Part shown: positions 1-7,475 of the stretch, one piece after another
Numbering within the stretch: position 1 is the first letter of the stretch
Layout: each line of letters starts with the position of its first letter
Assembly: GCA_958402075.1 (NCBI GenBank)
Contig: CATXSD010000040.1
Location: 1 to 21,760, forward strand
DNA from: Mediterranea massiliensis
GTDB lineage: Bacteria > Bacteroidota > Bacteroidia > Bacteroidales > Bacteroidaceae
DNA length: 21,760 nt
Direction of reading: 5' to 3'
Program-made: the position numbers and the translations under genes
The notes under the pieces: model-generated
Databases searched by the model: none
What the model saw: the letters and a program-made list of their open reading frames with translations, nothing else
Told to the model about the DNA's origin: nothing

Positions 1-99
1 AGCCAATACACCGGTTATCATCGTGGTAGCCACCGCACCACCTACTCCTACGACCAGAACTCCCAGATGTCCGGTAGCAGGATTTACGTTTTCTTTCAT
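1..99 (-). CDS. Myo-inositol-1-phosphate synthase, N-terminal fragment (runs off the window)
   Basis: Only the first 33 codons lie in the window; the ATG is the complement of 97-99. The peptide starts MKENVNPATGHLG and continues into a glycine-rich stretch (VVGVGGAVATT), the NAD-binding Rossmann loop that opens Bacteroides-type inositol-3-phosphate synthases. The family converts glucose-6-phosphate to inositol-3-phosphate, which in Bacteroides feeds inositol lipids. A purine-rich ribosome-binding stretch (AGAGAATAGAG) lies just before the ATG. The gene follows the DUF5686 gene on the same strand after about 105 bp and has its own candidate promoter. The family call rests on a short fragment recognised from memory, so the rest of the protein must be seen to settle it. 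Confidence 0.75.
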   Translation of the reverse strand, partial: MKENVNPATGHLGVLVVGVGGAVATTMITGVLA

Positions 100-131
100 C
101 TCTATTCTCTTTTTTATATTAAAAAATTGCT

Positions 132-139
132 CAAAATTA
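132..139 (-). promoter_or_regulatory. Candidate -7 box for the inositol-phosphate synthase gene
   Basis: Read on the minus strand this is TAATTTTG, a full match to the Bacteroides -7 consensus TAnnTTTG, about 32 bp before the start codon. No clear TTTG -33 element sits at the usual 19-bp spacing, so support is partial. Confidence 0.45.
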
Positions 140-204
140 GGGCATTTAATTGATTTATCACTACTTTTTTTATCGCTTTTATTGTTCCGTTAGTAAGATT
201 TAAG

Positions 205-2757
205 TTAAAAGGTCATGTGCAGGCTGATTCGGAGTCCGCTCCGGTCTATGCCCGGCAAATCTCTATAAGTCAGACGCCATACATAGTCCAGCCGAAGCAC
301 CTTTAAAATATTCTCAACGCCGACACCTACCTCAACATAAGGCTTCCTGCCCATCACCGTACTGCCGGACGGGAACTGGAACAGCCCCTCGGCAAGCGAC
401 GGATTGTTGCGGTCGCTCAAGTTGCCGAACAGGCCACGACAGGAAAGCACTTCCCTCCACTTCAGTTTTTTCAACAAGGGGATGCGGTTGAACACAAAAC
501 CGTTCAGAAAATAGGTCACATCCCAGGAAGCATATTCGTCATTCAGGAACTCCATTGCATTCATCAGGCTGTAGGACTCGGGCTGGATGGTGTAGGACAA
601 GTTGGCATTCGGGATAATCAGCAGGGGAAAAGGCACCTTGCTCCACACCTTGCCCGCCTTCAGGATGACATCGGTATAGCCGAAAGCCGAGAACCAGAAA
701 CGCTTCTGGAAGCCGGCTTCCGTATAATGATAGGTATAGTCTCCTCCCAAAACACCCTTGCACGACATCGTATGGGTCAGGGTAAAGACCGGAGCATCCA
801 GCGAAACCGGGAAACGGTTCCACTGGGTCTGGAAGAACTTTTCGTTGGGCGCATAGCGTAGCTTCAAGGACAGCTCGCTGTTCTCGATACTCTTCACATA
901 GGTATGGTTCTCGTCCTGACGGATAAAGGGTATGAGATACGAGGATTCGTCCTGACGCCATCGGGCGGTCAGCTCATAGGAAAAGCCCGAATGGAACTCC
1001 TGCCTGTAGGTCAGCTCCGCCTTCTTCTGATAACCAATACGGTCGTCTTTCTTTCTCTTCAGAGCCAGAAAGACATTGTCCTTACTGGTATACAGATAGT
1101 TCTGTCCATACTGGTTCACATCCGAATAATAGCTGAGCTTCAGCGAATGGATGGGGAACTCGTTGGCATATTCCTTCTTTTCATTGAACGAATATTCGAG
1201 CTCGGCCAGCCCCTTGACACGGCGGTCGTCGAATCCGTAGGCTATGTATCCCCGTCCGAACAGATGGGGGTTGAGCCAAGCGGTAGTCATTCCGCCGGCA
1301 CGGATGCGGACTCCTTCCAGCGTATTGCCGTTGATGGAGGTGTTGACAGGACCGTAATAGAACAGAGGCGACTTGTCACGCGGAACGGGTACATAGCCCG
1401 TAAACAAGATCTTCAGAATCTTTTCGGTCCAGTAATAAGCGGGATAAGTGCGCAGCCGGGCCATCATCTTGTCGACCGACGTCTCCTTGCCGCTTACCTC
1501 CACCGGGCGGTTCTGCTGCCAGTAGTAATCGGTATAGGCAGTCGAGGTACGAGGTTCGATCACCTTTTCGGGCTTGTCGAACACAGCCAGGGCCTCCTCT
1601 GTAGGTTCATAACGATAGTTGCTGTAATAAACGTCGCGCTTCGCATAGATGCCGTCGCTTCCTTCGGTCAGCTTGAATTCGGTAACGATGGTCTCATGGG
1701 TCATCTGGCGGGTACCGTCCGGAGAGCGGTCAAAGTTCTGCTCCAACGTCATGTTGTCGACAAAATTCAGATTGATTTTCTGAGGGAAATTCATCCGGAC
1801 CCGATGCACGAAATAGGTGCTGTCGAGCGCCACGTACAGATGGCCCGTAAAGCCGAACGACTCCGAATTGAAGGGAACGAACGTCAGGTCAACGCAGGGT
1901 TTTCCGCCGACCGTCAATGTATCCATCAGATAGTACTTATAGAAGGAAGGGCCGATGCGCGACAGAGGACTCACAAATTTGTTGGTGAAAAGGGTAATGT
2001 TATTCTGATAGATGTCTACGTCGGTCATGGTGACACTGATGGCCTGCTCCATTCCCTGCTGGGAGAGCATTTCGTCTACACCGGCCTGGCGCCGGGCCTT
2101 GACCACCTGCTTCTCGCTATGGGGCGACTTGCGGTAATAGTCGGTGGCCAGCAGTTCGCGGTTGGACACCGCCAGCACGGGCTTGCCCGTCACCGCCGAC
2201 GTATCGACATATTCCGACAGGAAATCGAACTTCCGGTAAAGCCATTTCTGCTGTTTCAGGCTGTCGAAATCGTTGATGGAGAAGGTCATCTTCTCATACC
2301 GGTCGCGCTGCCAGAAATCACATTCCGACGGCGAATGGTCGTCACGGTGCTCTATCATCTGCCTGACGAACTCCACCGCCGGATTGTCTTTCTTGCTGTA
2401 ATGTTCGCGGCGGGGCTTCACCACCACTTCCTGCAAGGCATAGGTGGCAGGCGAAAGCACAACTTGAAAATACGGATTGTCAGCCGGACGTATGTTCCGT
2501 TCATATTCGTTATACCCTACGGCAGAAACGACCAGCGTGGCACGGGTACGACGGGTCTTGAACGAAAAATGCCCGTCATCGTCCGTCATCCCTCCTTCAG
2601 TCGTGCCCTTCAGGTATACAGAGGTATAGGGCAAAGGCTCCTGCGTCAAAGAATCGGTCACCACGCCACGCACCACGTATTGCGCCCGCAACGGCAACCC
2701 CATACACAACCCGATGACCCACAGGCCCATCCATTTCAAAAGCCTCATCCGACTCAT
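205..2757 (-). CDS. DUF5686 / carboxypeptidase-regulatory-like outer-membrane protein
   Basis: An 850-residue protein. Residues 1-26 form a signal peptide ending in a LRAQ-type cleavage region. Residues ~27-110 are a carboxypeptidase-regulatory-like beta-sandwich (VRGVVTDSLTQEPLPYTSVYL, then GGMTDDDGHFSF). The rest matches the long DUF5686 family of Bacteroidetes outer-membrane proteins, rich in alternating aromatic strands and ending in phenylalanine (HMTF), the usual barrel end signal. The regulatory-like domain resembles the N-terminal domain of SusC proteins, but there is no TonB box or plug. The family's function is unknown; an outer-membrane location is inferred. A second in-frame ATG at codon 4 is an alternative start. 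It stands alone, with its own -7 box, downstream of the kinase gene. Confidence 0.85.
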   Translation of the reverse strand: MSRMRLLKWMGLWVIGLCMGLPLRAQYVVRGVVTDSLTQEPLPYTSVYLKGTTEGGMTDDDGHFSFKTRRTRATLVVSAVGYNEYERNIRPADNPYFQVVLSPATYALQEVVVKPRREHYSKKDNPAVEFVRQMIEHRDDHSPSECDFWQRDRYEKMTFSINDFDSLKQQKWLYRKFDFLSEYVDTSAVTGKPVLAVSNRELLATDYYRKSPHSEKQVVKARRQAGVDEMLSQQGMEQAISVTMTDVDIYQNNITLFTNKFVSPLSRIGPSFYKYYLMDTLTVGGKPCVDLTFVPFNSESFGFTGHLYVALDSTYFVHRVRMNFPQKINLNFVDNMTLEQNFDRSPDGTRQMTHETIVTEFKLTEGSDGIYAKRDVYYSNYRYEPTEEALAVFDKPEKVIEPRTSTAYTDYYWQQNRPVEVSGKETSVDKMMARLRTYPAYYWTEKILKILFTGYVPVPRDKSPLFYYGPVNTSINGNTLEGVRIRAGGMTTAWLNPHLFGRGYIAYGFDDRRVKGLAELEYSFNEKKEYANEFPIHSLKLSYYSDVNQYGQNYLYTSKDNVFLALKRKKDDRIGYQKKAELTYRQEFHSGFSYELTARWRQDESSYLIPFIRQDENHTYVKSIENSELSLKLRYAPNEKFFQTQWNRFPVSLDAPVFTLTHTMSCKGVLGGDYTYHYTEAGFQKRFWFSAFGYTDVILKAGKVWSKVPFPLLIIPNANLSYTIQPESYSLMNAMEFLNDEYASWDVTYFLNGFVFNRIPLLKKLKWREVLSCRGLFGNLSDRNNPSLAEGLFQFPSGSTVMGRKPYVEVGVGVENILKVLRLDYVWRLTYRDLPGIDRSGLRISLHMTF

Positions 2758-2791
2758 ACCTTTGCAAAATACCTATTATCCTATCGGGCTG

Positions 2792-2799
2792 CAAAGGTA
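2792..2799 (-). promoter_or_regulatory. Candidate -7 box for the DUF5686 gene
   Basis: The minus strand reads TACCTTTG, matching TAnnTTTG, 34 bp before the ATG. At 19-bp spacing the upstream sequence is ACTTTC, only a weak -33 element. It lies in the ~100-bp gap after the kinase stop codon, so the DUF5686 gene is probably transcribed separately from the two-component genes. Confidence 0.5.
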
Positions 2800-2860
2800 C
2801 GGAAGAAAACTTTTCAGGAAAGTTCAGTTTTACCCAATAAATGTTCCATACTCCCCTTTT

Positions 2861-4174
2861 TCAGGTAAAACTGATGCGGAAGCGGGTCAATCCGTCTGAA
2901 TAGGTACGCAAAGAAAAGGTACATTTATGCCGGCTCAAGACCTCACGAATAAAAATGAGTCCGATGCCCTGTCCGTTGGGCTTGGTCGAGAAGAAGGGGC
3001 TGAAGAGCTTGGACTCCGTTTCCTTGCTGATGCCCGGCCCGTTGTCTTCCACTTCCAGGGTTGCCGGTGCCAGGGTACGGACTACAACAAGTCCCTCTCC
3101 GGCAGGCAATGTTTCGGAAGACGCTATACTCTCAACGGCATTCTTGATGATATTCACCACTACCTGCTCAAACAAAGCCGGATCCAGATTGACCGTCCCC
3201 ACTTCGGGACTGCACTCCACGCGCAAGGTCACCTGATGGTCGTTGCACATTCCTTCCATAAACCGCGCACAGCCTTCGGCCACTTCATTCAGGTTGGCCG
3301 GTACCAAAGTCGGCTCAGGAATCTTCACCACATCGGCAAAACGGGTAATGAAATTGCTCATGGAGTAACAACGTTCGATGCAGACGCGCATCACTTCACA
3401 AAAGTCTTCCATGCCTTGTTCTTCGGCCAACGCCTGTTCCACCGTATCGAGGGTCGAGGTAATGCCAGCCGTCGTATTGTTCACCTCGTGGGCAATCATA
3501 CGGATTACCTTTTCGTAAGCCTTCTTCTCGGCTTTCATCACTTCATCGGTCATCCGTTCTATCAAGAAGAAGGGATGAGGGAAACCGCTGTCAATGAAAT
3601 AAGAATGCGTACATTTGTATACATTCGCATCGTTCAGGCGTACCACGGACGTATGCTCCAATTCGATGCCAGCCAATCCTTGCGCCAAAGGACAGTCGAC
3701 CTGCTCCAGTTTCTTTCCTTCTATTTCAGACACTTCAATGCCCAACATCCTGACTGCCATCGGATTCAGCTGGGTCACCTTCTCATCGAAACTGGTAATG
3801 ATCACCCCCATGGGTGAAGCCTGGATAAGCAAATCCAGAAAATGGTTCTGCTCGCGCAGACGCAGACGTTCGCTCTTCAACTGGTCCATCATGCGATTGA
3901 AGATCTTGACAATGCGGTCGGAATCATATTGCCCCACCGGGCTGAGACGACTGCTGAAGTCCTGCTCACGCAACAGCTCCATGCCATTGCCAATGGTGTT
4001 CATGGGTTTCACCAGCTTGCCATAGAAAAAGACAAGGTATACCAGAATCAATACGATCCCTCCTTCGAGCACATACAGATGGAGCACCCGCATATCGCCC
4101 AGCAAGCACGGGATACCAATTCCCAAGCCCACCAGCAACAACACCAATATGAAAAAATAAGTCTGTATGCGCAC
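2861..4174 (-). CDS. Membrane sensor histidine kinase (HAMP-PAS-HisKA-HATPase), NtrB-like
   Basis: A 437-residue kinase. Two membrane helices (~5-25 and ~33-51) are joined by only a few residues, so there is no real periplasmic sensor. A HAMP-like linker (~52-105) and PAS-type domain (~110-205) follow, so sensing is probably in the membrane or cytoplasm. The phospho-acceptor box is MIAHEVNN with His229. The ATP-binding domain shows the N box (NIIKNAVESI, ~341-350), G1 (EVEDNGPGIS, ~374-383) and G2 (NGQGIGL, ~400-406). The start codon is GTG, chosen because GGAGAG lies at ribosome-binding distance and no in-frame ATG is nearby. It begins 24 bp after the sigma54 regulator gene, which should be its phosphotransfer partner. 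Confidence 0.9.
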   Translation of the reverse strand: MRIQTYFFILVLLLVGLGIGIPCLLGDMRVLHLYVLEGGIVLILVYLVFFYGKLVKPMNTIGNGMELLREQDFSSRLSPVGQYDSDRIVKIFNRMMDQLKSERLRLREQNHFLDLLIQASPMGVIITSFDEKVTQLNPMAVRMLGIEVSEIEGKKLEQVDCPLAQGLAGIELEHTSVVRLNDANVYKCTHSYFIDSGFPHPFFLIERMTDEVMKAEKKAYEKVIRMIAHEVNNTTAGITSTLDTVEQALAEEQGMEDFCEVMRVCIERCYSMSNFITRFADVVKIPEPTLVPANLNEVAEGCARFMEGMCNDHQVTLRVECSPEVGTVNLDPALFEQVVVNIIKNAVESIASSETLPAGEGLVVVRTLAPATLEVEDNGPGISKETESKLFSPFFSTKPNGQGIGLIFIREVLSRHKCTFSLRTYSDGLTRFRISFT

Positions 4175-4198
4175 CGATGTCTCTCCAGTTTAAAGGGT

Positions 4199-5557
4199 TC
4201 AATCGTTTATCGTAATATTATATTTTTCCAGACGCCGGTACAAGGCCGCGCGACTGATGCCCAGCATGGAAGCCACCTGGCTGAGATTTCCCTTGCACTG
4301 CTCCAAGGTCTGGAGGATGGTGCGGCGCTCTATCTCGTCCAGCGTCATGCCGGCCAGCGAAGCTACTCCTGCCGTCTGCGGCGAATCGCCCGTATGCTGA
4401 TACTGCACTTCGAAATCGGCCGCTTCCAATGTCTTCTTTCCACTGACCAATATGGTTCGCTCCACCAGGTTCTTCAATTCACGGATATTGCCCGGATAAG
4501 GCAGACGGGACAGGAAACTCAAGGCATCGGATGAAAATTCGACACGGGGCAGACCGTTGGTTTCTGCCTGACGGTCGGCAAAGTAACGCACCAGCAAGGG
4601 AATATCTTCCCGCCTTTCACGAAGCGGAGGCAACTTCACCGTTATCAGGTTGATGCGATAGAACAAGTCCTCACGGAACGTATGTTCGGCCACCATCTTG
4701 CGCAAGTCGGCATTCGTGGCCGACACAACCCGCACATCCACCTTGCGGGGACGGCTGTCACCCAGCACCTCAAACGTCTGGTCCTGCAACACGCGCAACA
4801 GCTTCACCTGGCACGAAAGGTCCAAATCGCCAATTTCATCCAGAAAGATGGTACCGTTGTTCGCCAGTTCGAATCGGCCCACCCGGTCGGAAGAAGCATC
4901 GGTAAAGGCTCCTTTCTTATGGCCGAACATTTCGCTTTCGAACAGACTTTGGGAAATGCCGCCCAGATTAACCTTGACAAAAGGCTGATGTTCGCGACGA
5001 CTGTTCATGTGGATGGCTTCTGCAATCAGCTCCTTGCCGGTACCGCTTTCACCGGTTATCAGTACGGATGCGTTTGTCTTGGCTATGCGTCCTACCGTAT
5101 CGAGCACGTCCATCAAGCCTTTGGACTTGCCTATAATATGACTGCGCTTGAGTTCACTGCCCGAGGCTCCATTGGGTGACTCCTCGGGGTGAGACAGTTG
5201 CAAGGCCGTCTCGATGCGCTGCAGCAAGGCAGCATTGTTCCACGGTTTGGTGACAAAATCAAAAGCGCCCGCCTGCATACCCTGCACAGCCAACTGGATG
5301 CTCCCCCACGCCGTCATCAGAATGACAGGTACATGAGGACGGAATATTTTGACCTGCTTCAACAGGGTCAGCCCTTCTTCACCCGTGGTGGACAACGTAA
5401 AATTCATGTCCATCAATATCAGCGAGGGTTCCTCGGACCGTACAATATCCATCGCTTCCTTCGGACCGGCTGCCGTCTTTACTTCATACTTGGCCCGCTT
5501 CAGCATAAAGCTGAGTGACGAACGGACGGCACTGTCATCATCTACTATCAGTATCAT
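4199..5557 (-). CDS. Sigma54-dependent response regulator (NtrC/AtoC type)
   Basis: A 452-residue enhancer-binding protein. The receiver domain (1-~120) has the acidic pocket VDDD (residues 5-8), phospho-acceptor Asp50, Thr82 and Lys104. The AAA+ domain shows Walker A GESGTGKE (169-176), the sigma54-contact loop as GAFTDA (216-221) rather than GAFTGA, and Walker B with Asp240-Glu241. A Fis-type helix-turn-helix closes the protein (GNLSQVASMLGISRAALYRRL). The frame stays open 33 codons further upstream, but I start at the ATG before ILIVDDD because receiver domains begin there and because the upstream stretch holds a good promoter. It lies between tolC and the kinase gene and should drive sigma54 transcription, most likely of tolC. 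Confidence 0.93.
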   Translation of the reverse strand: MILIVDDDSAVRSSLSFMLKRAKYEVKTAAGPKEAMDIVRSEEPSLILMDMNFTLSTTGEEGLTLLKQVKIFRPHVPVILMTAWGSIQLAVQGMQAGAFDFVTKPWNNAALLQRIETALQLSHPEESPNGASGSELKRSHIIGKSKGLMDVLDTVGRIAKTNASVLITGESGTGKELIAEAIHMNSRREHQPFVKVNLGGISQSLFESEMFGHKKGAFTDASSDRVGRFELANNGTIFLDEIGDLDLSCQVKLLRVLQDQTFEVLGDSRPRKVDVRVVSATNADLRKMVAEHTFREDLFYRINLITVKLPPLRERREDIPLLVRYFADRQAETNGLPRVEFSSDALSFLSRLPYPGNIRELKNLVERTILVSGKKTLEAADFEVQYQHTGDSPQTAGVASLAGMTLDEIERRTILQTLEQCKGNLSQVASMLGISRAALYRRLEKYNITIND

Positions 5558-5592
5558 ATTCTTCTCTCTTTGTTCTTTGTATTCATACCACG

Positions 5593-5624
5593 CAAAGATA
5601 GCATAAACCCCATGAAGTACAAAA
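5593..5624 (-). promoter_or_regulatory. Housekeeping (sigma-ABfr type) promoter of the regulator-kinase pair
   Basis: The minus strand reads TTTTG (complement of 5620-5624), a 19-bp spacer, then TATCTTTG (complement of 5593-5600). This matches both the -33 and -7 elements of the Bacteroides consensus with usual spacing. The regulator ATG lies 35 bp downstream. It gives the two-component genes transcription independent of the sigma54 promoter ahead of tolC and argues against the longer regulator reading frame. Confidence 0.7.
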
Positions 5625-5688
5625 TCAACCACCCGGTTTTCGGTCTTTGCCCTCAAAGCGGCAGCTATCCAAGCCGCAGGAAAACCTT

Positions 5689-7179
5689 TCAGTCTTTCAC
5701 CACAGCCTCAAAATCGACTTCCAACGCTTCGTTCCGTTCAAAATCCCACAACGTCAGACTACGCAACTGATAGAAATAATACCAATAAGAATAGAGTTCA
5801 GAAATATGTTTCTGACGTGCTTCGTCTTTGGAGTTCTGCGCATCGTTCAAGTCCAACGTACTGATTTTGCCAATCATGAAAGTCTCCACACTGGTCCGAT
5901 AACGCTTTTCCGCAATGCGGTCCGCTTCTTCGGCAATGCCCAATTGCTGGGCCTGGTTATTGAAATTCTCCACCAGCAGGAAAATGTCCTGATTGAAGTC
6001 CATCTGCTCCTGACGGATTTTGGAAAGTACCACGTCGCGGTTACTCTTGGCCACCTTCACCTGTCCGCGTCGCTTGCCCCAATCCAGAATAGGAATCTTG
6101 ACACCTATCTGAACAATCTGATTGTCGAGCAAATCTTCATAGGCAGCCTTGAAGTCACGGTTCTGACCCGTATAGCCCACACTGGCGAAAAGGTCGATGC
6201 TACGCAGATTGCCCTTGGCCGTAGCCACTTCATAATCGGCTTCCAACTGCCGCCGACGGATGTTCTGTGCGAAAGAGTTACGTTCCAAAGCCTTCTCCAG
6301 CACCTGACGGTAATTCATGTGCAGGTCGGGTACCGACTCCGGCAGTACAGGATTGAGCACATCCTGTTCAGACACGCCAAGGAAAGAGCGGAGCTGGAAC
6401 ATTTTCGCATTCAGGTCACTTTCGGCTGCCGTCACATCGGCCTTTCCCTGCAAGGCATTGAGCTTCAACTGGAGCAGGTCGTTTTCAGAGATCTGCCCCA
6501 TCTTCCGTTTGGCAATCGCCACCTCATACAGGCGGTCGGCATTCTCCTTGTTCTGCCGGGCCGTAGCCAGTGTTTCCTTGGACAACAACAAATTAAAGAA
6601 ATAAGTAATGGCTGTAATGGTCACATTTTCAGTAGCCGAGATAAATGCGGCTTTCGCTTCCGCATAGCGGACCGGCTCAATGCGGCGGTCCCACTTCAAC
6701 GTATTCACGCCAAAGATGGGCTGGGTCAATTCCAGTCCGACCGGCACCGACATGAACTGATGGTATCCGCCTGCACCAAGCTGCTTCACATAGTTGAGTG
6801 ACGACGTCAACGACAGTTTACCGCCCGTCAGCCAAATGTTCTGGTCAATGGATATTTCGCCGGAGAGGTTCAACGTATTGTTGCGCACAAAGGTATATGA
6901 ACCGTCGGCATTCTGATACGTACTATACGACTTGTTGTAACTGGGCAACGTACCGGTCAAATTAACCTCAGGAAGCAAATTGGCTCTGAAAGTACGGTAT
7001 TCCCAATAAGCCGTTTTCAACTCGTTCAAGGCAACTGCTGCATCCACCGACTGTACACGTGCCAAAGCAATTGCTTCGGCCAATGTAATGTCACGGTTGC
7101 GAACCAGCGTATCATTCTGCGCAAAACCGATAAACGGCAAACAACAACAAACAATCAGTAAAATATTCTTTTTCATCAT
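5689..7179 (-). CDS. TolC-family outer-membrane efflux protein
   Basis: A 496-residue protein with a signal peptide (1-20, ending FIGFA|QND) and two outer-membrane efflux repeats (~30-245 and ~270-480). These are dominated by long heptad-rich helices (for example DRLYEVAIAKRKMGQISENDLLQLK) and the typical DWGKRRGQVKVAKSN stretch of the second repeat. Such proteins form trimeric exit ducts for RND, ABC (MacB-type) or other pumps. No adaptor or pump gene lies beside it: the two-component genes are downstream and a cca remnant and PUL are upstream, so its partner is elsewhere. Translation starts at a tandem ATG-ATG after GTGGA; either could be used. Sigma54 control is indicated by the promoter just upstream. 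Confidence 0.92.
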   Translation of the reverse strand: MMKKNILLIVCCCLPFIGFAQNDTLVRNRDITLAEAIALARVQSVDAAVALNELKTAYWEYRTFRANLLPEVNLTGTLPSYNKSYSTYQNADGSYTFVRNNTLNLSGEISIDQNIWLTGGKLSLTSSLNYVKQLGAGGYHQFMSVPVGLELTQPIFGVNTLKWDRRIEPVRYAEAKAAFISATENVTITAITYFFNLLLSKETLATARQNKENADRLYEVAIAKRKMGQISENDLLQLKLNALQGKADVTAAESDLNAKMFQLRSFLGVSEQDVLNPVLPESVPDLHMNYRQVLEKALERNSFAQNIRRRQLEADYEVATAKGNLRSIDLFASVGYTGQNRDFKAAYEDLLDNQIVQIGVKIPILDWGKRRGQVKVAKSNRDVVLSKIRQEQMDFNQDIFLLVENFNNQAQQLGIAEEADRIAEKRYRTSVETFMIGKISTLDLNDAQNSKDEARQKHISELYSYWYYFYQLRSLTLWDFERNEALEVDFEAVVKD

Positions 7180-7210
7180 TCCACATGTTCTTGGTTACAC
7201 CCACACTATA

Positions 7211-7227
7211 GACAAAGACCGTGCCAA
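7211..7227 (-). promoter_or_regulatory. Sigma54 (-24/-12) promoter of the tolC-like gene
   Basis: On the minus strand the sequence is TTGGCACG, four bases (GTCT), then TTGTC. The sigma54 consensus is YTGGCACG-N4-TTGCW, so the -24 half is perfect, the spacing is exact, and the only departure in the -12 core is T for C. Transcription would start near 7200, about 20 bases before the ATG. A sigma54 activator is encoded directly downstream of the gene it would control. Confidence 0.75.
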
Positions 7228-7264
7228 TGTGCCAGAACATGTTTCCACAGGGGGGAGTGTTCAT

Positions 7265-7296
7265 TTTCGGACACTCCACTTGTCCGAAAGCGGACA
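7265..7296 (-). promoter_or_regulatory. Probable enhancer sites for the sigma54 activator
   Basis: Three half-sites alternate in orientation: CGGACA at 7268-7273, TGTCCG at 7281-7286 and CGGACA at 7291-7296. The first pair forms a perfect 9-bp inverted repeat (TTTCGGACA / TGTCCGAAA, 7-bp spacer). The second forms TGTCCG-AAAG-CGGACA. They lie roughly 65-100 bp upstream of the predicted tolC start site, the usual place for enhancer-binding proteins. The neighbouring regulator is the natural candidate to bind; that link is inference. Confidence 0.6.
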
Positions 7297-7305
7297 GTGT
7301 CTCCT

Positions 7306-7398
7306 CTACTTCCCTACTTTTTTCAACCCCATCTTTTCCGCCCGTTGGAGCATAAACCGACGGGCGGCTTCGTATTCGTTGGGGATGACGCCGTCCAT
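7306..7398 (-). pseudogene. cca: Detached 3' end of cca (displaced gene remnant)
   Basis: Read on the minus strand in the cca frame, this encodes a 30-residue tail, MDGVIPNEYEAARRF... ending KMGLKKVGK and a TAG stop. The 77 bp from 7321 to 7397 are identical to the tail of the intact cca gene at 20618-20694; only the last residues differ (KKVGK here, KAVD there). No upstream cca sequence precedes it. The initial Met is where Leu stands in the intact gene and arises at the break, so expression is unlikely. It probably preserves the gene's original C-terminus and stop codon, left behind when the PUL entered. Confidence 0.85.
7321..7397. repeat. 77-bp direct repeat, left copy (PUL boundary)
   Basis: I compared it base by base with 20618-20694: all 77 positions agree and both copies have the same orientation. 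The match ends abruptly at both sides. The left copy lies between the tolC upstream sites and the HTCS promoter. Confidence 0.95.
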
Positions 7399-7446
7399 GG
7401 AATACTTTTATTTTCACCGAGCAAACACAAAATCAGTTTTTTTATG

Positions 7447-7454
7447 TAAGTTTG
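7447..7454 (+). promoter_or_regulatory. Candidate -7 box for the HTCS gene
   Basis: TAAGTTTG matches TAnnTTTG, 21 bp before the chosen ATG at 7476. No good -33 element is seen at 19-bp spacing. It lies inside the island, between the left repeat and the gene, so the regulator would have brought its own promoter. Confidence 0.5.
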
Positions 7455-7475
7455 CAGTCAATCAACAAACGGTGC

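Noticed and set aside
2801..2830. Terminator after the kinase gene
   Set aside because: Only a 6-bp A/T-rich stem (AACTTT/AAAGTT) with a short T stretch; too weak to call, and it lies where the DUF5686 promoter should be.
904..2868. 654-codon open frame on the plus strand
   Set aside because: It lies antisense to the DUF5686 gene, whose signal peptide, domains and barrel end are clear. The translation shows no recognisable domain or signal; it is a frame shadow in G+C-rich DNA.
5558..5656. 33-codon N-terminal extension of the sigma54 regulator
   Set aside because: Receiver domains begin right at the ILIVDDD strand, and the extension covers a full -33/-7 promoter, so the ATG at 5557 is the better start.
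5647..6801. 384-codon open frame on the plus strand
   Set aside because: Antisense to the tolC-like gene, with no domain or promoter of its own; the minus-strand product is a clear efflux protein.
7452..7475. TTG start eight codons upstream for the HTCS gene
   Set aside because: The TTG lies within the TAAGTTTG promoter box; the ATG at 7476 begins a normal signal peptide.
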